From: JBBRCE01 sp038205115
GTDB lineage: Bacteria; Planctomycetota; Planctomycetia; Pirellulales; JBBRCE01
DNA length: 64,000 nucleotides
Direction: 5' to 3'
Assembly: GCA_038205115.1 (NCBI GenBank)
Contig: JBBRCE010000007.1
Location: forward strand, 84,488 to 148,487
The translations under genes were made by a program, and so were the position numbers. The notes beneath the pieces were generated by a model, which worked only from the letters and a program-made list of their open reading frames with translations, ran no database searches and had not been told where the DNA came from. Shown here piece by piece: positions 45,614-54,750 of this stretch (position 1 is its first letter; the number at the start of each line of letters is the position of its first letter).

Positions 45614-47632
45614 TCAAGTGGCCGCCGCGCCACCAATCAGTGCCAGGAATTGGTCTTCGCTGATGACTTTGACGCCCAGCGATTCGGCCTTGGCCAGCTT
45701 GCTGCCGGCTTTTTCGCCGGCGATCAGAAAATCGGTTTTTTTCGAAATACTGGAGCCCGCGCGGCCGCCATGCTGCTCGATGAGTTGATGCAATTCGTCG
45801 CGACTGTGCCTGGCGAATGTGCCGGTGACGACCAGCGTTTTGCCCGCCAGCGGACCCGTGGCGACGGCTGCCGCTTTTTTCGGACCGTCGGTCACCACGC
45901 CCAGCGACTGCAATTCGGCAATCGTGTTGCGGCCGAATTCGCCGTGCAGATAATCGAACACGCTGTGGGCGATAATCGGGCCGATTTCGTCGAGTTCGCC
46001 CAGGGTTTCCAGATCGGCTGCCGCGATGGCGTCGACGTTACCAAAATGTTCGGCCAGCGTGTTGGACACGCGATGGCCCACATGGCGGATCGACAGCGCG
46101 TTGAGCAGCCGCGCAAGCCCACGCGCTTTGCTGGCCTGGATGCCGAGCAGTAGTTTTTCGGCCGACTTTTTGCCCATCCGTTCTAATTGCAGCAGTTGCT
46201 CGGCAGTGAGTCGGTACAGGTCGCCGTAGCCTTGCACGATCTTTTCGTTGACCAGTTGTTCGACCAGTTTGTCGCCCAAACCTTCGATGTCCATGGCGTT
46301 GCGGCCGGCGAAATAGCGAATTCGCTCGCGAACTTGCGCGGGGCACTTGAGGTTTGGGCAGCGAATGTAAACGCCGCCTTCGTCGCGAACCAGCGGCGTG
46401 CCACACTCGGGGCACTGCGTGGGAAACTGAAATTCCGGCAACTCGCCGCCGCGCTCGTGCTTCTCGACGCGGACGATATGCGGAATGACCTTGCCGGCTT
46501 TTTCGACAATCACCACGTCGCCAATGCGAATATCCTTGCGCTGGATTTCGTCCGCGTTATGCAAGCTGGCCCGCTGCACGACCGTGCCCGCCAGTTCGAC
46601 CGGCTGCAAATCGGCGACCGGCGTAATGGCGCCCGTCTTACCCACCTGCACGCGGATATCAAGCAGCTTGGTTTTCGCTTCGTACTTTTCGAATTTGTAA
46701 GCGATGATCCAGCGCGGACTTTTGGACGTGCTGCCGAGTCTCTCACGCTGATCAAAACGATCGACCTTGAGCACCAGCCCATCGACTTCGAAGTCCAGTT
46801 CGTGGAGCCGCTCGATCAGTTGTTCGCAGTGTGCCACGGCCGCTTCGAAGTTCGGAAAACTGTCGACGTGCGGGGTGGGCGGAATGCCAAGCTGCCGCAG
46901 TTGCGCTAGAAACTCCGTGTGCGTGGTGGCCGTCAGACCTTCGCAGTAGCCGACGCCGTGGCTGAACATCCGTAGCCGGCGCGCGGCGCAAATCCGCGGA
47001 TCGAGCAAGCGAATGCTGCCGGCGGCCACGTTGCGCGTGTTGGCATACGGCGAATCGTTTTTGCGCTGTTGCTCTTCGTTAAGCAGCACCAGGTCCGAGT
47101 TGGTCATGTAGATTTCGCCGCGAACTTCCAGCACGCTGGGAATTTGCTGGCCCGTCAGCCGCAGTGGCACGTCCACCACGGTGCGGACGTTGTGCGTGAT
47201 GTCGTCGCCCACGCGACCGTTGCCGCGAGTGGCGCCCTGCACCAGCAGACCGTCGCGGTAGGTCAGCGAGACCGCCACGCCATCGATCTTGAGTTCCACC
47301 ACCCAGGCCACTTCTTCGCCGGGCAGCAACTTGCCAATCCGGCGGCCGTAATCGCGCAACTCATCCACGCTGTAGGTGTTTTCGATCGACAGCATCGCAA
47401 TCCGATGCTCCACTTGCGGCAGCGAAGCGACAGGCTGATCGGCCACGCGCTGCGTGGGGCTGTCGGGCGTAATCAGTTCCGGATGCGCGGCCTCGAGCTG
47501 TTGCAATTGCTGCATCAGGCGGTCGTACTGCAAATCGCTGATGGCCGGCGCGGCTTCGAGATAGTATTTGCGGTCGTGCTCGCGAATCTGCTCGCGAAGT
47601 TGCTGGATTTCAGTCGGGGCGGATTTAGGCAT
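45614..47632 (-). CDS. ligA: NAD-dependent DNA ligase LigA
   Basis: This 672-residue replicative ligase has the adenylated Lys in VELKIDGVAVSLTY (about residue 115, KxDG). The OB domain is followed by a zinc finger with CPECGTPL and CPNLKCPAQV, helix-hairpin-helix repeats, and a BRCT domain from about 590 (LAGKTLVVTGTFARHSRDEL). Length and domain order are normal. The start ATG at 47632 gives the usual N-terminus with the IQQLREQIREHDRKYYLE NAD-binding block. Confidence 0.97.
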   Translation of the reverse strand: MPKSAPTEIQQLREQIREHDRKYYLEAAPAISDLQYDRLMQQLQQLEAAHPELITPDSPTQRVADQPVASLPQVEHRIAMLSIENTYSVDELRDYGRRIGKLLPGEEVAWVVELKIDGVAVSLTYRDGLLVQGATRGNGRVGDDITHNVRTVVDVPLRLTGQQIPSVLEVRGEIYMTNSDLVLLNEEQQRKNDSPYANTRNVAAGSIRLLDPRICAARRLRMFSHGVGYCEGLTATTHTEFLAQLRQLGIPPTPHVDSFPNFEAAVAHCEQLIERLHELDFEVDGLVLKVDRFDQRERLGSTSKSPRWIIAYKFEKYEAKTKLLDIRVQVGKTGAITPVADLQPVELAGTVVQRASLHNADEIQRKDIRIGDVVIVEKAGKVIPHIVRVEKHERGGELPEFQFPTQCPECGTPLVRDEGGVYIRCPNLKCPAQVRERIRYFAGRNAMDIEGLGDKLVEQLVNEKIVQGYGDLYRLTAEQLLQLERMGKKSAEKLLLGIQASKARGLARLLNALSIRHVGHRVSNTLAEHFGNVDAIAAADLETLGELDEIGPIIAHSVFDYLHGEFGRNTIAELQSLGVVTDGPKKAAAVATGPLAGKTLVVTGTFARHSRDELHQLIEQHGGRAGSSISKKTDFLIAGEKAGSKLAKAESLGVKVISEDQFLALIGGAAAT

Positions 47633-47872
47633 AAGTTACAAACCGCGTGAGAGACAATTGGCGACGGACTATTTTCGGACGCCAGCCGGGTTTGGTCAAT
47701 CTGCTGGTAACTCTCAACCTCGATTGGCCAGCGTATCGATACGTTCCGACTGCGTTTGACCGGCGAAAATTCTTTTTCGGCTTCACGCGGGATTAAGGTA
47801 TCCGGCGGTATATTTGACGCCGACAGGATGAGTCTGTTTTCGAAGCGTGGGGAATTCACAAGGGAATCGACG

Positions 47873-48883
47873 ATGAAATTGATTGCCATGGGCCTGCTTG
47901 CCGCAGGCATTGTTTCCGGAGTGGTGGTTTTTGGCATGGCCCAGCCCAACCCGCGGCCAGACGGACCATCGCGCGAATCCGGCGAAGCGCGCGGCGCACG
48001 CGGTGAGCGCGGGCCACGCGATCCTGCTAGCGAGCAGGGCAATCGTGAGCAGGGAGAACCGGGTAATCGGGAATTCGGCCGACGCGAATTCCACGTGCTG
48101 CCGCCGGAAGCCAAAGACAATCTAAAACTTTCCGAAGATCAACTCAAACAGATCGTCGAGTTGGACAAAGACGTGCAAGCCAAGTTGGCCAAAATCCTGA
48201 CGCCAGCGCAACTGGAACGCTGGAATCAGCCGTTGCCACCACCACCACGCGAAGCCGGACCGCGCGAAGCCGGACCGCGCGAAGCCGGACCGCGCGATCA
48301 ACAAGGTCCGCCGCCACTGCGGGGCGAGCGTCGTGAAGAAGCCGGTCCGCCACCGCGCGGTGAAGATGGCCCGCCACCAGCGCGCCGCGGTCGTGACGAG
48401 TCTGGCCCCCGCGATCGTGGTCCGGCAGATCGTGGTCCGGCAGATCGTGGTTCGGCAGATCGTGGTTCGGCAGATCGTGGTCCGGCAGATCGTGGTCCGG
48501 CAGATCGTGGTCCGGCAGATCGTGGTCCGGCAGATCGTCGGGAACCGCCGAGCGAAGGCGATCGGCCCGCGCCGCGCGGAGAGAAACGTCCCGAACCGCG
48601 CGGAATTTCGACGTCCGCCGATGCCAATCCGCAACCGCCGTTGCCGCCTCCGCCACATGGGCCGGAAGAAATCGATCGCGCGCTGGATGAACTAAAGCTG
48701 GACGGCGCAACCCGCGACAAGGCCCATGAACTGATCAAGGCGCACCACGAGAAAGTCCGCAAGTTCATGGACGAGCAGCGGGCCGAACTGGTCAAGCAAA
48801 TGAAACAACTGGTCGGCGAAGCGCAAGCGGCGGAGTTCGAAAAGTCGTTGCCGCTGCCACCTCCGCCCCCGCCCGAGCGTTAA
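47873..48883 (+). CDS. exported protein with pentapeptide tandem repeats
   Basis: This 336-residue protein has an N-terminal membrane segment or signal (MKLIAMGLLAAGIVSGVVVF). A helical region at about 75-120 (LSEDQLKQIVELDKDVQAKL) and another near the C-terminus (RDKAHELIKAHHEKVRKFMDEQ) resemble the Spy/CpxP-like metal- or stress-linked helices. Between them lies a Pro/Arg/Gly-rich region with three EAGPR units and eight DRG(P/S)A pentapeptides encoded by 15-base repeats. The function is unknown; an envelope chaperone is one guess. A hairpin terminator follows at 48946. Confidence 0.75.
   Translation: MKLIAMGLLAAGIVSGVVVFGMAQPNPRPDGPSRESGEARGARGERGPRDPASEQGNREQGEPGNREFGRREFHVLPPEAKDNLKLSEDQLKQIVELDKDVQAKLAKILTPAQLERWNQPLPPPPREAGPREAGPREAGPRDQQGPPPLRGERREEAGPPPRGEDGPPPARRGRDESGPRDRGPADRGPADRGSADRGSADRGPADRGPADRGPADRGPADRREPPSEGDRPAPRGEKRPEPRGISTSADANPQPPLPPPPHGPEEIDRALDELKLDGATRDKAHELIKAHHEKVRKFMDEQRAELVKQMKQLVGEAQAAEFEKSLPLPPPPPPER
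48413..48537. repeat. 15-base tandem repeats encoding DRG(P/S)A
   Basis: About eight near-identical 15-base units of the type GATCGTGGTCCGGCA are inside the exported-protein gene. Two adjacent units have T for C and encode Ser instead of Pro. The period is a multiple of three, so copy number can vary without a frameshift. Confidence 0.9.
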
Positions 48884-48945
48884 GCCCGGCAGGTCGTCGC
48901 TGCATTGCTGAACAATGTTCCGCAATGCCGAAGCATTTGAAACAC

Positions 48946-48987
48946 GCCGGCAGACTGCGAATCGTACTGCGGTCTGTCGGCCTTTTT
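48946..48987 (+). terminator. intrinsic terminator after the repeat protein gene
   Basis: A 13-base-pair stem with two G-T pairs joins 48946-48958 to 48969-48981 around a 10-base loop and is followed by CTTTTT. It lies 63 bases after the stop codon at 48883 and also separates that gene from the converging ftr gene. Confidence 0.8.
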
Positions 48988-49879
48988 ATGCGCCGGCCAG
49001 CAATTCGCGCAAGCGAAAGTGAAACTTGCCGAGCTTGCCGCCATAATTTCCGGCGCTGATCCGATGTACGCCCGGCGCGGCCGCCGCGTGCATGGCGGCC
49101 GTCATTGCCGCCGCCACGCTCGCGGAATCGATGCCGTCAAAAACAATTTCGTACACGCAATGCGCCTCGGGATGCAATTTACTCTCCACGCGGCCGCGGA
49201 GCGTGGGACAAAAGCCGTCGGACGTTGAAGCCACCAGTTTTTTATAGCGCGAGCCCACCTTGCTGCCGCTGCGGACCACGCCGCCTGGAAAAGGCGTAAT
49301 CACGCCGTGCTGTTGCGCCGTGGCGGCCACTCCGCGGCGTGCGGCGTCGAGCGCTAAGCTTTGCGTTTCGGCCTGAATCAGAATATTTCCGCCCGCCACG
49401 CCCTTGGCCGCACCGATCGATTCCTCCACCAAAAACTCGCCGTCCATCACCGGAATTCGCCAGTAGCGGCGCGCGTCGATCAACTTGCTCTTCTGAAAAC
49501 CGTCGCCAAAAAATCGCAACAACTTGCCCAGCGGCAGGCGCTCCGTGCCACTGGGCAGACCATCGAACACGGCCGTCGTTGGGCAGGTCATTAGGCATTG
49601 CCCCGTGCGATTCAGCAGCGCCTTACCGAGCCGGTCGGCGGCAAAATGCACGGCCAGCACCGCAGCGCAGGGCCGGCCGTCGGGCGACTCGTCGGGACCA
49701 ACGTGCCGCTCCAAGCCGATCTCGCAATCGCAGGCGATCACCGACGTGCCGTAGCCGGTCAGAGATTTTACGGCGATGTCCAGCCAGTAGTCGTCGGCCG
49801 CGGTGACCAGCAACCGCGCGTAGCGGACGCCAAACGCTTCGGCAAACGTATCTTCGATTTCGGTCGTGCCCAGCTTCAT
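48986..49879 (-). CDS. ftr: formylmethanofuran-tetrahydromethanopterin formyltransferase (Ftr/FhcD)
   Basis: This 297-residue enzyme transfers a formyl group between formylmethanofuran and tetrahydromethanopterin, a step of archaeal methanogenesis and of the formaldehyde pathway found in methylotrophs and some planctomycetes. The N-terminal EIEDTFAEAFGVRYARLLVTA, the middle CLMTCPTTAVFDGLPSG and the later VPGVHRISAGNYGGKLGKFHFRL-type segments match the family closely. Length is normal. It lies 7 bases after glcD on the same strand, suggesting co-transcription. The other C1-pathway genes are not in this window. Confidence 0.93.
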   Translation of the reverse strand: MKLGTTEIEDTFAEAFGVRYARLLVTAADDYWLDIAVKSLTGYGTSVIACDCEIGLERHVGPDESPDGRPCAAVLAVHFAADRLGKALLNRTGQCLMTCPTTAVFDGLPSGTERLPLGKLLRFFGDGFQKSKLIDARRYWRIPVMDGEFLVEESIGAAKGVAGGNILIQAETQSLALDAARRGVAATAQQHGVITPFPGGVVRSGSKVGSRYKKLVASTSDGFCPTLRGRVESKLHPEAHCVYEIVFDGIDSASVAAAMTAAMHAAAAPGVHRISAGNYGGKLGKFHFRLRELLAGA

Positions 49880-49886
49880 CGGTTGG

Positions 49887-51341
49887 TTACACCGCCGCTT
49901 TGCGACCGGGCTTGAGCTGCGCGAACGCCTTTTGCTCCGAACCGCATGCGCCGGCCGTGGGCAGCAGTTTGCCAGGACTCAGATTGCCTGTGGGATTGAA
50001 CGCTTCGCGCAGATTCCGCATGGCGGTCAGATCATCTTCCGTGAACAAGCGATGCATGAAGCCGATTTTTTCCACGCCAATGCCATGCTCGCCCGTCACG
50101 CTGCCACCGCAGGCAATGCATTCATCGAGAATTTCTTCGCTGGCGTCCAGCACGCGCGCGGTTTGCTCGGGATCGCGTTCGTCGAACAGCAGAATCGGAT
50201 GGATGTTGCCGTCGCCTGCATGAAAAACATTGACGATCCGGATGTTGTATTTGAGCCCGATCTCCGTGATTCTGCGCAAAATATGCGGCAGCTTGGTCCG
50301 CGGCACCACGCCGTCTTGCGTGCAATAACTGGGGCTCAGCCGGCCGACCGCGCCAAACGCCTGCTTGCGACACTTCCACAACAATTGCCGCTGCTTGGCG
50401 TCGTTGGCCTGTCGTACTTCGCGCGCGCCGCACTTGTTGCAGAGCTCGATGATCCGGTCGCGCTGCTGATCGAGACCGGCTTCCAGCCCATCGACTTCGA
50501 TCAGCAAAATCGCCTTGGCATCCAGCGGAAAGCCGAATTTGAAGGCTTCTTCCACGGCCACCAGAATGCCTTGATCCATCAGTTCCAGCGCGGCCGGAAC
50601 GATGCCGGCGCCAATGATTTCGCTGATGGAATTCGTGGCGTCGTCGCACGAGTCGTACACGCCCAGCATGGTTCGATAACCTTGCGGATCGCGCGTCAGG
50701 CGAACCCAAGCCTTGGTGACAATGGCCAGCGTGCCTTCGCTGCCCACCAGCGTGCCGGTCAGATCCAAACCGGGCGAATCTTCGGCCGGTCCGCCGAATT
50801 GCACGCAACGCCCGTCAGCCAGCACGGCTTCCACGCCCAGTACATGATTCACGGTCACGCCATACTTGAGCGTATGCGGGCCGCCGGAATTGGTGGCCAC
50901 GTTGCCGCCGATGGTACACGCGCCTTGGCTGGACGGATCGGGCGCGTAATGAAAACCCGTGCCTTTGAGCGCTTGATTCAACCAGACATTGACCACGCCC
51001 GGCTGCACCAGCGCGTAGCGATCGCGGGTGTTGATCTCGATGATTTCCTTCATCCGCGTGAGCACGATCATGATGCCGCCGCCCACCGGCAAGCAACCGC
51101 CCGCCAGGCTCGTTCCGGCACCACGCGGCACGAACGGCACCCCAAACCGATTTGCCAATTTGACGATCCGCACCACCTGCTCGGTCGTCTTGGGAAAAAC
51201 GGCCACGTCAGGGCAGTTCTTTTCGATCACAAACCCATCGCACTCGTAGACCAGCAGGTCGGAATGCGCGGCCAGCACGCCATCTTTGCCCAGCAAGGCG
51301 TAAAGTTCGTCAACCAGCGACGGCAAAGTTTGGGTGAGCAT
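49887..51341 (-). CDS. glcD: FAD-linked oxidase, glycolate oxidase subunit GlcD type
   Basis: This 484-residue flavoprotein is of the vanillyl-alcohol oxidase superfamily, closest in layout to the GlcD subunit of glycolate oxidase or D-lactate dehydrogenase. The FAD domain (PRGAGTSLAGGCLP, GNVATNSGGPHTLKYG, GSEGTLAIVTKA) is complete, and the C-terminal cap holds HAGDGNIHPILL and GEHGIGVEKIGF. It oxidises 2-hydroxy acids. GlcE and GlcF partners are not adjacent. It precedes ftr by 7 bases on the same strand. Confidence 0.93.
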   Translation of the reverse strand: MLTQTLPSLVDELYALLGKDGVLAAHSDLLVYECDGFVIEKNCPDVAVFPKTTEQVVRIVKLANRFGVPFVPRGAGTSLAGGCLPVGGGIMIVLTRMKEIIEINTRDRYALVQPGVVNVWLNQALKGTGFHYAPDPSSQGACTIGGNVATNSGGPHTLKYGVTVNHVLGVEAVLADGRCVQFGGPAEDSPGLDLTGTLVGSEGTLAIVTKAWVRLTRDPQGYRTMLGVYDSCDDATNSISEIIGAGIVPAALELMDQGILVAVEEAFKFGFPLDAKAILLIEVDGLEAGLDQQRDRIIELCNKCGAREVRQANDAKQRQLLWKCRKQAFGAVGRLSPSYCTQDGVVPRTKLPHILRRITEIGLKYNIRIVNVFHAGDGNIHPILLFDERDPEQTARVLDASEEILDECIACGGSVTGEHGIGVEKIGFMHRLFTEDDLTAMRNLREAFNPTGNLSPGKLLPTAGACGSEQKAFAQLKPGRKAAV

Positions 51342-51420
51342 GCAGGGCCAGATGCAAAAGCGGGCGAAGTGTGAACGCGTTCAAAAATAACTCAGGCGGC
51401 GAGTGCGGTCAACGCGGCCG

Positions 51421-51891
51421 TTAATAACGCAAACCATTCTTGCGAATGTGAATCATCGGCTTGAGTTCTTCGCTCATCCGCCCACCAATGATTTCGGCGA
51501 GGATGATTCGATGGTCGCCGCTATCGACATGGCTGACCGGACGGCATTCCAAATAGCCAGGCGCTTCGTCCAAAAACGGCACGCCGGCTGCGGTGCGCGA
51601 AACAGCCAGGCCCTCGAATGCCGGCTCGTGCGGTTCGAAACCGGCGCCAAAGTGTCGCAGCATTTTTGTTTGGCCCTCGGCTAATACGTTGATGGCAAAC
51701 AGCGCCCCGGCAGATAGCCACTGCTCGATATACCGGCCTTTGCGAATGGCGGCGGTCAACATCGGCGGCTCAAAACCGGCTTGCATCACCCAACTGCTGA
51801 GCATGCCGGTCTCTTGATCGTTGTGCCGCGCGGTCAGAATGTAGACGCCGCTAACCACTCGACCCAAAACCGGCGAAAGCGCTTCGAGCAT
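51421..51891 (-). CDS. flavin reductase domain protein
   Basis: This 156-residue protein of the flavin reductase-like (FMN-binding split barrel) family includes the typical N-terminal LSPVLGRVVSGVYILTAR, the central SWVMQAGFEPPMLTAAIRKG and later GHVDSGDHRIILAEI-like block. It reduces or binds FMN, usually for a partner monooxygenase. The ATG at 51891 follows GGGGAG closely, so the longer frame was rejected. Its end is 80 bases before the glcD start. The thiamine-binding gene at 51951 lies just upstream on the same strand. Confidence 0.88.
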   Translation of the reverse strand: MLEALSPVLGRVVSGVYILTARHNDQETGMLSSWVMQAGFEPPMLTAAIRKGRYIEQWLSAGALFAINVLAEGQTKMLRHFGAGFEPHEPAFEGLAVSRTAAGVPFLDEAPGYLECRPVSHVDSGDHRIILAEIIGGRMSEELKPMIHIRKNGLRY

Positions 51892-51950
51892 GTTGACTCC
51901 CCATGAACGTTTTAACTTGTGATGGCGGCAATCGGCAGCCGGCGCGGCGC

Positions 51951-52259
51951 TCAGGCAGATGGCAAACGATTGAGTTGCTGGCGCACTCGGTCGACCTTGC
52001 CGCGCAGTTGGCCCGCCGGACCCTGACGATAATCGAGCTTGGCCGTGCAACTCACGCGCTGACAATCCACGGCCAGCGCCTCGATGCATTGCCGCATCAA
52101 CTCCAGCACCTGCGGCAGTTCGCCCTCGACAATCGTGCCCATCGAGTGCAGTTCGTAATCCAAGCCGCTGGCCGCCACCAAATCCACCGCGCGGGCGACA
52201 TACGAACTCATGCTATCGCCAACGCCTACCGGAGCAACACTGAATTCAAGCAGCACCAT
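51951..52259 (-). CDS. MTH1187-family thiamine-binding protein
   Basis: This 102-residue protein of the MTH1187/YqgV (DUF77) family folds like half of a ferredoxin and binds thiamine or derivatives. The start VLLEFSVAPVGVGDSMSSYV and later LDYELHSMGTIVEGE are the hallmarks. GGAG lies nine bases before the ATG. It is on the same strand as the flavin reductase downstream. thiO, for thiazole synthesis, lies 2.5 kb away. Confidence 0.92.
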   Translation of the reverse strand: MVLLEFSVAPVGVGDSMSSYVARAVDLVAASGLDYELHSMGTIVEGELPQVLELMRQCIEALAVDCQRVSCTAKLDYRQGPAGQLRGKVDRVRQQLNRLPSA

Positions 52260-52437
52260 TTACATTCTCCTCAACGGCCCGGGCGACGACATGACAATTC
52301 CCAACTGATGTCATGATACCCGCGCCATGCGGTAGGGCAATGCGCAGCGGACGAAGCGACGCTGCGGGAGTAGATGTGTCGCGCAGCAAGATGCAATGCG
52401 CGACAATCGTTTTCAATCGTCCGGAAATCTTGCGGAA

Positions 52438-52875
52438 CTAACGTCCGTAGCCGTGCCGACGCAGCAGCGCCTGATAAGCGGGCTCAGCGCGAATGCTGTC
52501 CAAATCCGGATCGACTTCCAAATGGCCAAAGTCTTGATATCCGTGGTCGATGGCTTGCGAAAGCTGCTCGATGGCCGCGCGGCTCTTGCCGCACATCGCC
52601 AGACTGCAGGCCAGATTGTAACGGGCAACGCCATCGGCCGGCAGCAACGTCACCAATCGGCGATCGACCGGCAGAGAACGTTCGTACAAACCTTTGCGGG
52701 CCAGCAGTTCGCCCAAGCAGCGGAGCACTTGCACGTAGTTGGGATTGCGGTCGACAATTCGCTGGAAGAAATCCAAATCGAAGTCAACCTGATCCAATTC
52801 GCCAAACCAGGCCGAGCACGGTTCGGGCGATTGATCGGCAGCCGAACCGGTCGGAAATTCGTTCGAAGCGGACAT
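52438..52875 (-). CDS. TPR-like small protein
   Basis: This 145-residue protein has two to three tetratricopeptide-like helices (FFQRIVDRNPNYVQVLRCLGE, then LVTLLPADGVARYNLACSL, then AIEQLSQAIDHGYQDFGHLE). This last pattern, ending with DPDLDSIRAEPAYQALL, is common in planctomycete and other bacterial TPR proteins. The ATG at 52875 has GGGAG nine bases upstream. Function is unknown; it probably binds a partner protein. Confidence 0.8.
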   Translation of the reverse strand: MSASNEFPTGSAADQSPEPCSAWFGELDQVDFDLDFFQRIVDRNPNYVQVLRCLGELLARKGLYERSLPVDRRLVTLLPADGVARYNLACSLAMCGKSRAAIEQLSQAIDHGYQDFGHLEVDPDLDSIRAEPAYQALLRRHGYGR

Positions 52876-53296
52876 TCTCAAACTCCCTACTTGCACGAGC
52901 CCAACGCGGGGCGGGCATCGAATTCCATCGGCCTCGCGGCCGCCGGAAACCAAAACTCTCATCTCAGGTCCAAGCGAATCTGCGATCTTACGCCGCCATA
53001 ACGTTCGGTCGCACGCTTGTCTGAACTGCCAGTCTGTACCGCTCCATCATAGTCACTCGCGGACGGGGCGCGCAGGGGATATCCACGCGCCGCGTCCGGA
53101 AAGTTCCGCCCAATTGATTTATCGTGCAATCATCACCGCCGAGTGAGCGTATCTTTTTCGCGCCCCCGAGTTTACGCTCGACCACGTCCGTAGGTCTTCT
53201 TCCACACCGCACGGCTTGCCTGCGCCGAACAAATCGCCAGTCTGCTTCGTACACGACGAACCGCCAGCGTTGCGCCCGCCGACCGCTCATCTTAAA
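52876..53296. other. intergenic region, no convincing gene
   Basis: These 421 bases lie between the TPR gene and an FAD oxidoreductase gene on the same strand. A 100-codon frame at 52988-53290 is Arg-rich and unlike the neighbouring proteins, and was not accepted. I see no repeat or terminator. Confidence 0.5.
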
Positions 53297-54592
53297 TTAC
53301 GGCGAGTTGCTAGCGGCCGATGCGTAAAGATCCAGATTTTCGCGATCGCCAATGATCCTAAACAAGTCGCGAATCTGACGCAGTCCGTGGGCGATGGTGA
53401 ACCGCGGATCACGGCCAAAACTCTTCGCCCCCAGAATATAGAAGTCGGGCTCTTTGGTGAGCAAATCCGACGGCTGAAATTCGTCGGGCGCAACATCGCT
53501 CGGTAGCGGCTTGCCGCGAAGCACGCGGCCCAGGCCTTCCGCCGCGTCGCTGGCATAACAATATTGCACCTGCAGTTCGCGCGCCAGCGACAAATCCGGT
53601 CGGGCGCCGACATTCAGCGCCAACACGTCCGCGGCAATTTCGCCCGCATGTTGTCCCTCGACAGTGACCGTGAACGGACCGCTCGCGTTTTGCGCTTCGA
53701 GCCGGGCGATCGAACTTCCCGGCAAATGCACGATCGCCGGATGCGCTTCGCGAACCAACCGATTCGCGCGTTCGCTCCAAGCATCGCGGCGCGGCAATCG
53801 TCCACCGTCAATCGGCAATACGGGACCAGGCTGATCCGCAGTTGTCTCGCGGCGCGTGACCCAAGTCAGGCGAGTTTCTGGAGCGGACTCAAACAGCTCG
53901 GCCAGCGCAATGGCGGTACTGGCCGCCGCACAGCCAGAGCCAACCAGCAGCGTGCTGCGGTTTGCAAATCGCGCGCGATCGTGACCGAGAATATCTGGCG
54001 ACCAATTTCCGTGCAATGTTTGTGCGTACCGCGACTCGCCCGCCGCCGGCATTCCGCCCGCACCGGCCCAACCGTACGCACTGCGCCCCGTGCAATCGAT
54101 GAGCACGTCCGAGGCAACGAACCGCTGTGATTTGCCGCTTGGCGGCTGCGAATCGCTGGCGGACGATTGCAGCAAAATCCTAAAATCGCTGGCCGCGCGA
54201 TCGTCGCTGTCTGGCATTTCGCGTTTGTGCATCCACTCACGACCAACGCACTGCGCCGCGACCTGCTGGTGGATGAAATCGACGAGCAAGTCCGACTGCG
54301 CGAGCGGCAAATAATAACGCTCGACCAACTCTGCCCCGGTTAAAAATTCATCGTCGCCCGGTGGATGCCAGTTTTCGTCTTGAGCGCGCAGCGCGGCCAG
54401 CCCCAGCGGTGAGCGAATCTGCCCGAATGGCGAAAACAACGTCAAATGCCCCATCGACCGCAGCGTTTCGCACACCCGCGCCGCTTCGTACACACCGACG
54501 TCGTAGCCCAAGTAACGGGCGTACAACGCGGTTTCCAAACCGATCGGACCAGCGCCCAAAATGGTGACATGAGCAGGCGTATCAACGGACAT
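53297..54592 (-). CDS. FAD/NAD(P)-dependent oxidoreductase, monooxygenase-like
   Basis: This 431-residue flavoprotein has the dinucleotide motif VTILGAGPIGLETALYA at the N-terminus and a second nucleotide motif LLVGSGCAAASTAIALAE at about residue 215. LTWVTRR and DVLALNVGARPDL are further family features of the flavin monooxygenase/thioredoxin-reductase-like group, which includes N-hydroxylases. The substrate is unknown. It stands alone on the minus strand, and thiO follows upstream on the same strand with a 158-base gap. Confidence 0.85.
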   Translation of the reverse strand: MSVDTPAHVTILGAGPIGLETALYARYLGYDVGVYEAARVCETLRSMGHLTLFSPFGQIRSPLGLAALRAQDENWHPPGDDEFLTGAELVERYYLPLAQSDLLVDFIHQQVAAQCVGREWMHKREMPDSDDRAASDFRILLQSSASDSQPPSGKSQRFVASDVLIDCTGRSAYGWAGAGGMPAAGESRYAQTLHGNWSPDILGHDRARFANRSTLLVGSGCAAASTAIALAELFESAPETRLTWVTRRETTADQPGPVLPIDGGRLPRRDAWSERANRLVREAHPAIVHLPGSSIARLEAQNASGPFTVTVEGQHAGEIAADVLALNVGARPDLSLARELQVQYCYASDAAEGLGRVLRGKPLPSDVAPDEFQPSDLLTKEPDFYILGAKSFGRDPRFTIAHGLRQIRDLFRIIGDRENLDLYASAASNSP

Positions 54593-54750
54593 GAGTTTCC
54601 TGATCTCTGGATATTAAATCGTGATCCATTCCATAGGACGTTTTTTCGAGCAAACAATTCACCGCAAAGACATTAAGGACGCGAAGCATGCCAATTTCGG
54701 GTGCGGCAGTTTTGCACGGACAGGATGAATGCTGCGATCATATCGATGTT

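Noticed and set aside
48413..48537. Tandem repeats considered as a CRISPR array
   Set aside because: The units are contiguous 15-mers within an open reading frame, with no spacers.
49866..51374. 502-codon plus-strand frame opposite glcD
   Set aside because: Shadow of glcD, which has all family motifs on the minus strand.
52988..53290. 100-codon Arg-rich minus-strand frame
   Set aside because: Biased composition, no ribosome site and no similarity; probably chance.
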